Positions 1 to 8,329 are shown, counted from the first letter of the stretch. The stretch: 64,000 nucleotides of DNA from an uncultured Eubacteriales bacterium (GCA_900314745.1 OMWK01000004.1:83748-147747), one strand, 5' to 3'. Notes: a model not told the origin generated them from the letters alone. Made by a program: numbers and translations.

Positions 1-660
1 CAGGTGTTCACGGTAATGAGCGGTGTCGCATCCGACGATCAGGTCAAGTCGATAATCGAGTCTTCCGACAAGTACCTCTACGACGAGAGTGCGGGCGGAT
101 ACAGACTTAACACCGACTTCCATGAGATTAAGACAAATATGGGTAGAATGTTCGGCTTCGCTTACGGACAGAAGGAGAACGGTGCGGTATTCTCGCACAT
201 GGCTGTCATGTACGGTAACGCCCTCTACACCAGAGGCTGCAAGGAAGCGGGCTGGAAGGTAATCGGCTCACTTTACAGGCATGCAGCCGACTTCGAGTCC
301 TCCAAGATCTACCCCGGCGTACCCGAGTATTTCGACCCGAAGGGAAGAGGTGTTTACCACTACCTGACAGGTGCGGCATCATGGCTCATCCTCACGGTCC
401 TTAACGAGATCATGGGTGTTAAGGGTGAGTTCGGCGACATGAAGTTCGAGCCCGGACTTCTGCCTTCACAGTTCGATAAGAACGGAGAGGCAGGAGTATC
501 GTTCGAGTTCAACGGCGTCCCAGTCGATGTTACATACGTTATGGATGGTGGCTGCGATACTGTCGCTAAGATCGAGGTTGACGGCGAGGTCGTATCCGAG
601 GGGGTCAACGTGCTTCCCAAGGATAAGATCGGAAAGAAGATCAGGGTAACTCTTAAATGA
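1..660 (+). CDS. GH94-family sugar phosphorylase, C-terminal part (5' end outside window)
   Basis: The frame is open from base 1 and ends at 660, so this is the last 219 or so residues of a much longer enzyme. The segment holding GQKENGAVFSH, then a PEYFDPKGRG stretch and YHYLTGAASW, matches the C-terminal half of the (alpha/alpha)6 catalytic barrel of glycoside hydrolase family 94 (cellobiose, cellodextrin, chitobiose and related phosphorylases). These enzymes split a beta-glucoside with phosphate to give a sugar 1-phosphate, usually in the cytoplasm. The last 70 residues resemble the small C-terminal beta domain of the family. Substrate cannot be told from this part. It overlaps the next gene by 4 bases, so it heads or continues an operon running to trxB. 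Confidence 0.85.
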   Translation, partial: QVFTVMSGVASDDQVKSIIESSDKYLYDESAGGYRLNTDFHEIKTNMGRMFGFAYGQKENGAVFSHMAVMYGNALYTRGCKEAGWKVIGSLYRHAADFESSKIYPGVPEYFDPKGRGVYHYLTGAASWLILTVLNEIMGVKGEFGDMKFEPGLLPSQFDKNGEAGVSFEFNGVPVDVTYVMDGGCDTVAKIEVDGEVVSEGVNVLPKDKIGKKIRVTLK

Positions 661-1619
661 ATAGAGAAGACGGAATCTTTAAGGCTTCATGCGGCGGCGG
701 CAACGAGATAGCGTACTGCTGGTGCAAGCCTGATGACATAGACACAGCCCGTCCTAAGGGAGTGATCCAGATCTGTCATGGCATGGCGGATTACTTCTCG
801 AGATATCTTGAGATGGCGGAGTACCTGACTAAGCAGGGCTTCATCGTCGGCGGTATGGACATGATGGGTCACGGAGCGACATTCCAGCTTAATGTCGGAC
901 GCGATATGCCCAAGGGTTACTTCGGCGACGCTTCTGATTCCGCGATGTGCATCCTGAAGGACGAGATGGAGTTTCACAGAATCACGAAGGAGAGATTCGG
1001 GGAGTCATTACCGTACTTTCTTTACGGACACAGTATGGGCTCATTCGTCGCCCGTAATATCTACATCACGCCGGAATACAGCAGGGAGTTCGAAGCGTTT
1101 ATATTCGCGTCCACGATGGGACCGAACCCGGCGGCCGGAGCTGGCCTTGCTCTTACCAATATGATGAAGGTCTTCGGACGTAAAAGGGCGCCCGGCAAGC
1201 TTGTGAACAAGATTGCTTTCGGCGCGTACAACAAGAAGATCCCTAATCCCAAGACGGACTACGACTGGGTTACGAGTGACGAGGAAGAGGTGAAGAAGTA
1301 CATGCAGGATGACCTCGCGGGATTCCTGTTCACCAACAAGGGCTTCGCGGACCTGTTTACGCTCGTTATCCGCATGCAGAAGAAGGATGCTTATGACAGT
1401 GTTCCTCTTGATAAGCCCGTCATGCTTACATACGGCGAGGATGATCCCGTTGGAAGTTACGGCAAGGGCGTGCGCCAGGTGATCGAGATATTAAGATCGA
1501 AGGGCGTCAAAGTCACGGAGAGAAACTACGGGCACTACCGTCATGAGATACAGAACGAGAGTGTCAGGTGGGACTACTTTAAGGATATAGCAGAATTCTA
1601 TTTACAGGCGGATAAGTAA
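657..1619 (+). CDS. alpha/beta hydrolase, monoacylglycerol lipase/lysophospholipase-like (serine aminopeptidase S33 fold)
   Basis: A 320-residue protein without signal peptide. It shows the HGMADYFSRY motif near residue 41, a GHGATF turn near 71, and the nucleophile elbow GHSMGS near 124, which gives the catalytic serine. An acid (GEDDPVG, about residue 261) and a histidine (GHYRHEI, about 296) complete a plausible triad. Relatives hydrolyse monoacylglycerols, lysophospholipids or other esters; the real substrate is not visible here. The start ATG overlaps the stop of the GH94 gene and the stop overlaps the next start by one base, so translation is probably coupled along the operon. Confidence 0.8.
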   Translation: MNREDGIFKASCGGGNEIAYCWCKPDDIDTARPKGVIQICHGMADYFSRYLEMAEYLTKQGFIVGGMDMMGHGATFQLNVGRDMPKGYFGDASDSAMCILKDEMEFHRITKERFGESLPYFLYGHSMGSFVARNIYITPEYSREFEAFIFASTMGPNPAAGAGLALTNMMKVFGRKRAPGKLVNKIAFGAYNKKIPNPKTDYDWVTSDEEEVKKYMQDDLAGFLFTNKGFADLFTLVIRMQKKDAYDSVPLDKPVMLTYGEDDPVGSYGKGVRQVIEILRSKGVKVTERNYGHYRHEIQNESVRWDYFKDIAEFYLQADK

Positions 1620-2056
1620 TGAGAGAGATAAGACCTTACGAACACATTGTACAGTACTACGAGACAGACCAGATGAAGGTCGCTCATCACAGCAACTATA
1701 TAAGATGGTTCGAGGAGGCCAGAGTCGATGCCTTCGAGCAGATAGGCTTAGGCTACAAGGAGTGCGAGGAGAAGGGCGTCATGAGTCCCGTTACTTCGGT
1801 TACTGCGAAGTATAAGACCAGCGCCCTGTTCTACGATACGGTTGTGATCTCGATTAAGTTCGTGAAGTACACGGGCGTAAGGCTCTACATCGAGTACGAG
1901 GTTAAGGACAAGACAACGGGCACCGTAAGGTGTACGGGCCAGAGCGAGCATTGCTTCATATCTTCTACTGAAGGGAAGATTGTTTCCATCGCGAAGAGCT
2001 ACCCGGAAATGGATGCAGTGATAAGGCAATACGTGGAGGATAAGAAAGATGATTGA
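1619..2056 (+). CDS. acyl-CoA thioesterase, 4-hydroxybenzoyl-CoA thioesterase/YbgC type
   Basis: A 145-residue single hot-dog-fold protein. The N-terminal YYETDQMKVAHHSNYIRWFE segment is the family signature: the Asp near residue 17 is the catalytic acid and the following H-x-N-Y turn begins the long hot-dog helix. Such enzymes cleave acyl-CoA or aryl-CoA thioesters in the cytoplasm. Size is normal for the family. The gene is coupled on both sides (one-base overlap upstream, 8-base overlap with trxB). Cotranscription with a lipase-like hydrolase suggests fatty-acyl salvage, but that is inference. Confidence 0.85.
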   Translation: MREIRPYEHIVQYYETDQMKVAHHSNYIRWFEEARVDAFEQIGLGYKECEEKGVMSPVTSVTAKYKTSALFYDTVVISIKFVKYTGVRLYIEYEVKDKTTGTVRCTGQSEHCFISSTEGKIVSIAKSYPEMDAVIRQYVEDKKDD

Positions 2057-2960
2057 CGTAGCTATAATCGGTGCAGGAACAGCGGGCCTTACAGCAGCAA
2101 TCTATGCAAGACGAGCGGGATCTTCGGTAACGGTGTTCGAGGGTGAAGCTCCCGGAGGTCAGATAATCAATACTCCTGAGATCGATAACTTCCCTGGTCT
2201 TCCGGGCGTGTCCGGATATGAATATGCGAACAAGCTCTTTGAGCAGGCACAGGCACTCGGTGCGGAGTTTGTTTTCGATAAGGTCAAAGTTGCTGAAGGC
2301 AGTCTTGAAGAGGGCTTCAGGCTCACGACCGAGTACGGCACTTTGTGTGAGGCGAAGACGGTCATAATCGCGAGCGGAGTTAAGAGACGCGAGATGGGCC
2401 TTGCAGGCGAGCAGGAGTTTACGGGAAGAGGCATCTCATACTGCGCCACATGTGACGGCGCCTTCTTCAAGGGCAAGACCGCGGCCGTATTCGGAGGCGG
2501 CAACACTGCGGTCGAGGATGCCATCTACCTCGCGGGCATCTGCAAGAAGGTCTATATCATCCACAGAAGGAATCAATTCCGCGCTGATCAGGCTCTCGTC
2601 GACGAGCTTCTGGCGCACGATAATGTCGAGACGAAGCTGTGCTTCACGGTCTCAGGTATAAGAGGCGAAGACAAGCTTACAGGCGTCGAGCTTACGAATA
2701 TCGACGGAAGCCGTGAGGAGCTTACTACGGATGCGCTGTTTGTCGCGATCGGACTTATTCCTGAGAACGGTGTGTTCAAGGATATCGCAGAACTTGATGA
2801 CGCGGGGTATGTCGTTGCAGGCGAGAACTGCGAGACTTCGACTCCAGGGGTGTTCGCGGCGGGTGACTGCCGTACCAAGGATGTCCGCCAGCTCGTTACT
2901 GCAGCAGCCGACGGTGCTGTAGCAGCCGTCGCTGCTTCAAGGCTGAGTCGCGGCGGGTAA
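2049..2960 (+). CDS. trxB: thioredoxin reductase
   Basis: A 303-residue flavoprotein of the low-molecular-weight type. It has an FAD-binding GAGTAGLTA motif at residues 8-16, the redox-active CATC at residues 132-135, an NADPH-binding GGGNTAVEDA motif near 155 followed by the HRRNQFRA signature for the 2'-phosphate, and the FAD motif GVFAAGDCR near the C-terminus. It reduces thioredoxin with NADPH in the cytoplasm. Full length for the family. It closes the operon; a clear terminator follows 45 bases later. Confidence 0.95.
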   Translation: MIDVAIIGAGTAGLTAAIYARRAGSSVTVFEGEAPGGQIINTPEIDNFPGLPGVSGYEYANKLFEQAQALGAEFVFDKVKVAEGSLEEGFRLTTEYGTLCEAKTVIIASGVKRREMGLAGEQEFTGRGISYCATCDGAFFKGKTAAVFGGGNTAVEDAIYLAGICKKVYIIHRRNQFRADQALVDELLAHDNVETKLCFTVSGIRGEDKLTGVELTNIDGSREELTTDALFVAIGLIPENGVFKDIAELDDAGYVVAGENCETSTPGVFAAGDCRTKDVRQLVTAAADGAVAAVAASRLSRGG

Positions 2961-3005
2961 GGTCTATTACCTTTTAAGGATTTTTAATTATTCGTCTTTT
3001 ATCAT

Positions 3006-3042
3006 AATAACGCGTTCTGTGAAGGGCGCGTTATTTTGTTTT
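3006..3042 (+). terminator. rho-independent terminator after trxB
   Basis: A 9-bp perfect stem, AATAACGCG at 3006-3014 with CGCGTTATT at 3027-3035, is followed by a T-rich tract. It ends the operon that starts before base 1. Confidence 0.85.
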
Positions 3043-3087
3043 CCCATGGAATTAAGGGGGATTCGGTTTATGGGGAAAGGATAACTA

Positions 3088-3420
3088 TTATTTCTTTAAA
3101 CCCTCTGCATATGAGATTAGACGTGACAGAAAATGTTTGTCTTCTTTTGCTTGGCTGACCAACAAAAACAGTTCGGGATCTGTCTCTGAGGATATGGTGA
3201 TCGTCGCGGCTGATCTGTCGTCTGTTATTCCATAAAGATAATCGGGTGAGGTGTTGAATGTCTTTGCAATGTAATAGACAGTCTGATATGAGGGTGTTCG
3301 CTCGCCCTTCTCATAGCGGCCGTACCCCATGGCAGACATGTTAAGCCTGCTTGCTGCTTCGGCTCTTGTTATCCCAAGTTCCGTGCGAAGTTCGATGAGT
3401 CGTTCGGGTATGAATTCCAT
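3088..3420 (-). CDS. XRE-family transcriptional regulator
   Basis: About 110 residues from the ATG at 3420, chosen because AGGAGG lies 6 bases upstream; a longer frame to 3474 has no such site and would run into the operator. The N-terminal helix-turn-helix reads LRTELGITRAEAASRLN with the usual GRYEKGERTPS recognition end, and is followed by a short C-terminal helical tail. It probably binds the two palindromes at 3441-3480, which lie between it and the divergent gene at 3526, and so would control itself and that gene. No toxin-like partner is recognisable on its own strand. Confidence 0.85.
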   Translation of the reverse strand: MEFIPERLIELRTELGITRAEAASRLNMSAMGYGRYEKGERTPSYQTVYYIAKTFNTSPDYLYGITDDRSAATITISSETDPELFLLVSQAKEDKHFLSRLISYAEGLKK

Positions 3421-3440
3421 ACGTCCTCCTATGTTGACGA

Positions 3441-3480
3441 ATAACCAATGGTTATATAGAATAATGGTAACCATTGGTTA
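3441..3480. promoter_or_regulatory. paired palindromic operators between divergent genes
   Basis: ATAACCAATGGTTAT at 3441-3455 and TAACCATTGGTTA at 3468-3480 are odd-centred palindromes with the same half-site TAACCA, centres 26 bp apart. A -10-like TATAAA lies at 3482-3487 for the plus-strand gene. Position and symmetry fit binding sites of the XRE protein encoded next door. Confidence 0.7.
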
Positions 3481-3525
3481 TTATAAAGTCGTTGCTGTGT
3501 ATTTGCAACGGTAAGGGGAAAGATA

Positions 3526-4203
3526 ATGCGGCTAAGAATATATGACGAAGAAATCAATGTAGTAATCGATGCGCTCGATTTCTACTCGAGGATCTGGATA
3601 GGACAGTATAGAAATATCTTATTTGAATCGCGAGGCCTGAAGAAGTGTGGTCAATTGGAGAAAAGTGAGGATGAGATCGTATCGCGGCTTATGCTTCTTC
3701 GAAGAATTCTTTTACCGGGATTAGAAGGATACGGATTCAGCGGCAGTTATGGGATATTCTCGGACGAGAGAGATATCCGAGCCGGTATCGCTTACGATTT
3801 GCAGCAGGAGATAAGGAATAAGCGGGCTTACTTCGAGTATCCTCAAGGGGGATATACAGTTGATTTCCATGATCCTTTGCCATGCGATGATGATCCGTGT
3901 CCTTTCCCGAGAGCTTACTGCAGGACTGAGGATGGAAAGACTGCGCTGTATGTCGATGCTGTTGATCGTCAAGTGCAGATAATCCTCGATTCTCTTTATG
4001 TTCAGAAAGCATTTGTTGCAGGGAGGTTTTGTGAGCTGTTCTCGTTTTTTACGGATGACAGACCTGCGCTTTCAATTGTCGATGAGATCGAGGAAATATA
4101 TTCGAAGATCCCTGATAGGGACTGTGTTATGATCCGCTCTGTACAGATTGATAGTGTTATCGACAGCATTAAATCCCAGCTCGATTACGACGATGCTGCA
4201 TGA
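3526..4203 (+). CDS. hypothetical protein divergent from XRE regulator
   Basis: A 225-residue soluble protein that I do not recognise. It is acidic, has no signal peptide or membrane segment, and has mixed helices with a Cys/Pro-rich middle (LPCDDDPCPFPRAYC near residue 125). GGGGAAAG lies just before the ATG. It shares a control region with the XRE gene, so it may be the regulator's main target. It ends just before a truncated hicA, which suggests that this gene or its block displaced the front of hicA. Function unknown. Confidence 0.6.
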   Translation: MRLRIYDEEINVVIDALDFYSRIWIGQYRNILFESRGLKKCGQLEKSEDEIVSRLMLLRRILLPGLEGYGFSGSYGIFSDERDIRAGIAYDLQQEIRNKRAYFEYPQGGYTVDFHDPLPCDDDPCPFPRAYCRTEDGKTALYVDAVDRQVQIILDSLYVQKAFVAGRFCELFSFFTDDRPALSIVDEIEEIYSKIPDRDCVMIRSVQIDSVIDSIKSQLDYDDAA

Positions 4204-4213
4204 AATTGAATGA

Positions 4214-4354
4214 CACCATATATGGTGCTATGCTTTCAGAAAAGCGGGTAAACCGAAGATAACGATACCCAAGCACGTGTCGATAAAAGTTGTATATATA
4301 CGAGCAGTAAAAGCGATAGTTGAAGGCGAGGAAAACGAGAATGAAGAATCTTGA
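4214..4354 (+). pseudogene. hicA-like toxin gene, 5'-truncated remnant
   Basis: The open frame after a stop at 4211-4213 reads HHIWCYAFRKAGKPKITIPKH and continues to a stop at 4352-4354. A HHI/Y motif followed by a basic TIPKH turn is the hallmark of the HicA mRNA-interferase double-stranded-RNA-binding-like fold. The N-terminal third and any start codon are missing. Its end overlaps the start of hicB by 14 bases, the normal hicA-hicB arrangement. Seen directly: position, frame and motif. Inferred: that it is a dead toxin. An unusual start codon (ATA at 4220) is a less likely alternative. Confidence 0.55.
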
Positions 4355-4721
4355 GTATTATATGTCGCTTCCTTACAGAATGGAGATAGTTCCCGATATT
4401 GAAGAGGGCGGTTATATGGCTTCGTTCCCGGATCTTCCGGGTTGTTTGACTTGTGCGGATACAATGGAAGAACTTATTGCAAATGCACAAGATGCAAAAA
4501 AGGCATGGCTTGAAGCGTCTCTTGAAGATGGCGATATCATTCCGGAACCGATTGTGGGAGAAGATACCCGAGAGTATTCCGGTCAGTTTAAGATTAGGAT
4601 GCCTAAGAGCCTTCATCGTTCGTTATCTCTTCGTGCTAAGGCCGAAGGGATCAGCATGAATCAGTATTGCATATATTTACTTTCAAAAGGAGACTCGGCA
4701 AACATATCCCGACCGACGTGA
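4341..4721 (+). CDS. hicB: HicB-family antitoxin with ribbon-helix-helix C-terminus
   Basis: About 126 residues from the ATG at 4341 (GAGGA 9 bases upstream). The N-terminus has the HicB signature MEIVPDIEEGGYMASFPDLPGC followed by the TMEELIANAQDA helix, a partly degraded RNase H-like fold. The C-terminal 40 residues (IRMPKSLHRSLSLRAKAEG and the helix after it) form an Arc-type DNA-binding domain. HicB normally neutralises HicA and represses the operon. Here hicA is truncated, so this looks like an orphan antitoxin that may act only as a DNA-binding protein or protect against related toxins. Confidence 0.85.
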   Translation: MKNLEYYMSLPYRMEIVPDIEEGGYMASFPDLPGCLTCADTMEELIANAQDAKKAWLEASLEDGDIIPEPIVGEDTREYSGQFKIRMPKSLHRSLSLRAKAEGISMNQYCIYLLSKGDSANISRPT

Positions 4722-4819
4722 AGTAGAGTTGAGCGTATCATATTCCCCGCGGTTTTATATTTAAAAGAAAAGATGGTATTATATCGGTCGTGCTAAACTT
4801 TTCGCGGAGGCAAAAGCAA

Positions 4820-6055
4820 ATGTATAAGAATGTTTTCGATACGCTTGAGGAGAGAGGCTACTTCTCCCAGGCTACACATAAGGAAGAAATCTATGACCTT
4901 CTGAGCAAGCCCGGTGTAAGCTTCTATATCGGCTTCGACCCCACGGCGGATTCTCTTCATGTAGGCCACTTCGTGCAGATGATGGTAATGAGCCACATGC
5001 AGAAGGCGGGACATAGACCGATCGCGCTGATGGGCGGCGGTACAGGCATGATCGGCGATCCTTCCGGAAGAACCGATATGCGTCAGATGATGACAGTCGA
5101 GACTATCGACCACAACGTCGAGTGCTTCAAGAAGCAGATGGGCAAGGTCGTTGATTTCTCCGACGGTAAGGCGCTCATCGTTAATAACGCTGACTGGCTT
5201 CGCAATCTTAATTACATCGAGTTCTTAAGGGAAGTCGGTGCTCACTTCTCAGTAAATAAGATGCTTACGGCTGAGTGCTACAAGCAGCGTCTCGAGAAAG
5301 GACTTTCTTTCCTCGAGTTCAACTACATGCTCATGCAGGGTTATGATTTCTACTATCTCCACGAGAAGTACGGCGTTAACCTCGAGTTCGGTGGTGACGA
5401 CCAGTGGTCCAATATCCTCGCGGGCATGGAGCTCGTAAGAAGGAAGAAGGGCGAGTCCGTTTACGGCCTTACTTTCACGTTGCTCACTAACAGTGAAGGA
5501 AAGAAGATGGGTAAGACAGCTAAGGGCGCAGTCTGGCTCGATCCCAACAAGACTCCCGTTTACGATTTCTACCAGTATTGGAGAAATGTCGATGATGCTG
5601 ATGTCATAAAGTGCATGAAGCTTCTGACATTCCTTTCTATGGATGAGATCAACGAGTATGCGAAGCTTACCGATTCTGCGATCAATGAGGCGAAGAAGAG
5701 ACTTGCTTATGAAGTTACGGCTATCATCCACGGCAAGGAGCAGGCTGACATCGCGAAGAAGACTGCCGAGGATCTGTTCGAGAACAAGGGCGGTAAGTCT
5801 GATGACATGAAGACAACCGAGATTCCTTCCGCTTCTTTGGCCGAGGGCGTTGACCTGGCTCAGGTGCTCGTTGAGGCAGGCGTATTCAAGTCCAATGGCG
5901 AGTGCAGAAGAATGATCGACCAGAAGGGCGTTTATCTTAATGACGTCGTTGTTGCGGATAAGTTCTATAAGCTCACCGAGAAAGATTTTGACAAGGACGG
6001 CGAAGCAATTGCCCGTAAGGGTAAAAAAGTTTACCACAGGCTTAAAATAGTTTGA
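4820..6055 (+). CDS. tyrS: tyrosyl-tRNA synthetase
   Basis: 411 residues from the ATG at 4820, chosen for GCGGAGG 11 bases upstream; an upstream GTG at 4790 is in frame but has no such site. Class I motifs are present: HVGH at residues 47-50 and KMGKT at about 229-233. Tyrosine-site features include [12 protein letters not shown] and [11 protein letters not shown]-terminal S4 RNA-binding domain covers roughly residues 345-405. It charges tRNA-Tyr in the cytoplasm. A TGG-TATTAT extended -10 lies at 4774-4782. Unlike many clostridial tyrS genes it has no room for a T-box leader. Confidence 0.95.
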   Translation: MYKNVFDTLEERGYFSQATHKEEIYDLLSKPGVSFYIGFDPTADSLHVGHFVQMMVMSHMQKAGHRPIALMGGGTGMIGDPSGRTDMRQMMTVETIDHNVECFKKQMGKVVDFSDGKALIVNNADWLRNLNYIEFLREVGAHFSVNKMLTAECYKQRLEKGLSFLEFNYMLMQGYDFYYLHEKYGVNLEFGGDDQWSNILAGMELVRRKKGESVYGLTFTLLTNSEGKKMGKTAKGAVWLDPNKTPVYDFYQYWRNVDDADVIKCMKLLTFLSMDEINEYAKLTDSAINEAKKRLAYEVTAIIHGKEQADIAKKTAEDLFENKGGKSDDMKTTEIPSASLAEGVDLAQVLVEAGVFKSNGECRRMIDQKGVYLNDVVVADKFYKLTEKDFDKDGEAIARKGKKVYHRLKIV

Positions 6056-6124
6056 TAAGTGTGGTATTATAATTCCGTCTGTTGTTAACAGTCCATTAAC
6101 ATTTTTTAAGGAAGGTAATACACT

Positions 6125-6655
6125 ATGAAGCTTAAGAAGGTTATTTCTGTTGCTCTCCTCGGTGCTATGGCACTTTCCATCGCAGGATGTGCTAAGAAGA
6201 TCGAGTCGATTAAGGCTAAGGATTTTAAGAATGCTATTGAAGAAGTTATTGACGAGGACGATTACTCAGATCTCGGTGATAACATCTACTACTACGGCGA
6301 CAATATGTTCATCGATTTCTATGAGTTCGAGGATGCTGATGACGCTACTGATACTTGGGAAGACATTCTTGATTCCTACAATGATATGACAGATGACAAG
6401 AAGTTCGACGGAAGCAGAAGGCTTGTTAACACATCCAACTATGGTTATATCCTTCTCGACGGCGAGTGCGACGACAAGAATTTCCTTTCTGATCTGAGCA
6501 ACGTATATTTCCTCCAGAGTGGCAGAAGCTACTACTATGGCGGAATCTTCTTCGTAGATGATGAGATCATCGTAGTTATGACAACAAAGGATAAGGATGG
6601 CAACAGAGAGGATATCGATACAATCCTCGCAGCTATGGGTTATCCGAAGCCCTGA
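6125..6655 (+). CDS. acidic lipoprotein, paralogue 1
   Basis: A 176-residue protein with a lipoprotein signal peptide ending SIAGC (Cys22), preceded by AAGGAAGG. After the Cys comes AKKIESIKAKDFKNAIEEV, then an Asp/Tyr-rich body that ends KDKDGNREDIDTILAAMG. No named domain is recognised. The next gene encodes a clear paralogue with the same order of motifs, so this is a tandem duplication. It should sit on the outer face of the membrane; the strong acidity could favour cation or cationic-peptide binding, but this is only a guess. Confidence 0.75.
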   Translation: MKLKKVISVALLGAMALSIAGCAKKIESIKAKDFKNAIEEVIDEDDYSDLGDNIYYYGDNMFIDFYEFEDADDATDTWEDILDSYNDMTDDKKFDGSRRLVNTSNYGYILLDGECDDKNFLSDLSNVYFLQSGRSYYYGGIFFVDDEIIVVMTTKDKDGNREDIDTILAAMGYPKP

Positions 6656-6686
6656 TTGAAGTCTTAGACTTTACAGATTGTGATTG

Positions 6687-6717
6687 GCAGCTGTCCCGTT
6701 TGGGGCAGCTGCTTTTG
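6687..6717 (+). terminator. rho-independent terminator between the two lipoprotein genes
   Basis: An 11-bp stem (6687-6697 with 6702-6712, one G-U pair) with a GTTT loop is followed by TTTTG. It separates the two paralogues into two transcripts. Confidence 0.85.
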
Positions 6718-6731
6718 TATTCTGGCAGGTT

Positions 6732-6760
6732 TTGCATAAATCAAGAATTCTTGTTATATT
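6732..6760 (+). promoter_or_regulatory. sigma-A-type promoter of second lipoprotein gene
   Basis: TTGCAT at 6732-6737, a 17-base spacer, then TATATT at 6755-6760. The coding start at 6804 lies about 37 bases beyond the predicted transcript start. Confidence 0.7.
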
Positions 6761-6803
6761 ATTAGAGGTGTATAAACCAAATGAATTAAGGGAGGACTTA
6801 GCA

Positions 6804-7307
6804 ATGAAGAATGTTAAGAAGATCATCGCTGCAACACTCGTCGGTGCAATGATTCTGCCGCTTGCAGGCTGTGCCAAGAAGATTGAGCGCGTCAAGAGCA
6901 GAGATTTCGAAGCTGCAATCGAGGAAGTATTCGATGACGATGAGTACGGCTCATACGGCGGTTCGACAGTGGTCTATGCCGATAACTATGAGATCATGTT
7001 CATGACTTTGGATGATGACGATGATGCCAGAGACGACTGGGAAGATTTCCTTGATGACTTCGACGATATGATGGATGATGATGACTTCGACGGCAGAACG
7101 AGAAGAGTTGACCGCGGAGAATACGGATACGTCCTTCTGAACGGCGAGAATGACAGCAGGGATTTTGCTGACGGATCTGATTACCTGTACGGCGGAATCT
7201 ACTATGTTGAAGATGAGCTGATCGTGGTCCTGACAACAAAGGATAAGGATTCCTACAGAGAGGATGTCGATACAATACTGAATGCTCTCGGTTTACCTCA
7301 CCTCTGA
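6804..7307 (+). CDS. acidic lipoprotein, paralogue 2
   Basis: 167 residues from the ATG at 6804 (GGGAGG 9 bases upstream). The signal peptide ends PLAGC (Cys23). The mature part starts AKKIERVKSRDFEAAIEEV and ends KDKDSYREDVDTILNALG, closely matching the preceding gene, but its middle is much richer in Asp (for example DDDDDARDDWEDF). It therefore looks like a diverged tandem duplicate with its own promoter and terminator. Function unknown; extracytoplasmic location is inferred from the lipobox. Confidence 0.75.
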   Translation: MKNVKKIIAATLVGAMILPLAGCAKKIERVKSRDFEAAIEEVFDDDEYGSYGGSTVVYADNYEIMFMTLDDDDDARDDWEDFLDDFDDMMDDDDFDGRTRRVDRGEYGYVLLNGENDSRDFADGSDYLYGGIYYVEDELIVVLTTKDKDSYREDVDTILNALGLPHL

Positions 7308-7335
7308 TCCGGCGTCTTACTGAAATTGATAATTA

Positions 7336-7368
7336 AACAACAGGGCTGCAAATGCCCTGTTGTTTTGG
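7336..7368. terminator. bidirectional terminator
   Basis: AACAACAGGGC at 7336-7346 pairs perfectly with GCCCTGTTGTT at 7354-7364. T residues follow on the plus strand and an A/T-rich tract on the minus side, so it can serve both the lipoprotein gene and the convergent phosphotransferase gene. Confidence 0.75.
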
Positions 7369-8232
7369 TTAAGACAAGATATCGGAGATGTCCCTGACGC
7401 AGGTGTTGATGCATTGCTCCCTTTCGGGGCTGTCCTTGTGCCGCTCCATGTAGTCTATGATCCTGACGCAGCCGAGTACCCTCGCTTTGTTGGCCGTGTC
7501 CTGTATTGCCCTGCTGTCCGCATCCCCCATATACACTTCAAGTGTTCTGTCCCAGATCTTATATGCCGTCTCCACGTCCAGGCCGAGGAACATGGCAGCC
7601 TCAGGCGCGATGGAAGGGAATTCCCTGTACGAATTGCAGATGGTAGCGAGCTCGAAGATCGGGTCTCCCACGCACAGCGTATCCATGTCTATCAGCATCA
7701 GGCTGCTGCCGCTTACCATTATGTTCTTCAGGTGGAAATCAGCATGCAGAAGTGTGTGGCTGTCCGGGATCTCCTCCGTCAGATCTCTGATCCTGTCGCA
7801 TATGTCAGACGGCATGTAATGTCTGCACTTCTCCGTCCATTCGAGAGACTGCTTCTTCATGTCGGGCAGTTCTCCCGGCGTCACTTCGATGGAGTGGATG
7901 CGGTTCATGAGTTCTACCGATTTCTGTATGAAGTCTTCGAGATTCTCTTCTGATTCCCTGACGTAGTCGGATGCCGAGCGCGCATTAAGCAGCTCATAGA
8001 CAACCCCGTACCGGTCTCCGACTCTTACGATATCGAACGAGATGGCGGTGGGGAGGCGCTTTACAAAAGCCCATTTGGCGAGCTTCTTCTCCCTCCTGAT
8101 CGCGTCGCGGGAGACCGAGGGACGGTACACTTTTACTATTGTGTCGCCGTCTATGCGGTAAACTTCGCCATGGGCTCCCTCACCTATCTTAGGGGCGCCG
8201 TCTATGCTGATGTTTCTTAAATCATTATCCAT
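7369..8232 (-). CDS. APH/choline-kinase-like phosphotransferase (TIGR02172-like)
   Basis: A 287-residue protein kinase-like fold. It shows a glycine-rich loop (KIGEGAHGEVYRI near residue 15), a VAIK-like lysine (IVKVYRP), the catalytic loop HADFHLKNIM near 165 and the metal site LIDMDTL near 182. The set and size match the family of small phosphotransferases related to aminoglycoside and choline kinases; the substrate is unknown. The start at 8232 has no Shine-Dalgarno site. CATAAT lies exactly 6 bases upstream with TTTACA 17 bases further, so the mRNA is probably leaderless. Confidence 0.75.
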   Translation of the reverse strand: MDNDLRNISIDGAPKIGEGAHGEVYRIDGDTIVKVYRPSVSRDAIRREKKLAKWAFVKRLPTAISFDIVRVGDRYGVVYELLNARSASDYVRESEENLEDFIQKSVELMNRIHSIEVTPGELPDMKKQSLEWTEKCRHYMPSDICDRIRDLTEEIPDSHTLLHADFHLKNIMVSGSSLMLIDMDTLCVGDPIFELATICNSYREFPSIAPEAAMFLGLDVETAYKIWDRTLEVYMGDADSRAIQDTANKARVLGCVRIIDYMERHKDSPEREQCINTCVRDISDILS

Positions 8233-8238
8233 ATTCGT

Positions 8239-8267
8239 ATTATGCTCCCTATCGTCCTTCTTGTAAA
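8239..8267 (-). promoter_or_regulatory. promoter giving a leaderless mRNA (phosphotransferase gene)
   Basis: On the minus strand TTTACA (8267-8262), a 17-base spacer and CATAAT (8244-8239) end six bases before the ATG at 8232. The predicted first transcribed base is the A of the start codon. Confidence 0.65.
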
Positions 8268-8294
8268 AGGGTGATAAATTTCCCTGTTCGCGCG

Positions 8295-8323
8295 TTTACA
8301 AACGAATGTTCGCCTGTTAGAAT
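8295..8323 (+). promoter_or_regulatory. promoter giving a leaderless mRNA (DUF4130-like gene)
   Basis: TTTACA at 8295-8300, a 17-base spacer ending in TGT, and TAGAAT at 8318-8323 form a good extended -10 promoter. The ATG at 8330 lies where transcription should begin. Confidence 0.7.
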
Positions 8324-8329
8324 GAGGGC

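Noticed and set aside
4722..4819. T-box leader of tyrS
   Set aside because: Fewer than 100 bases between genes, no T-box core and no terminator.
5249..6037. 262-residue minus-strand frame within tyrS
   Set aside because: Opposite strand of a highly conserved gene; no start signals and no recognisable motif.
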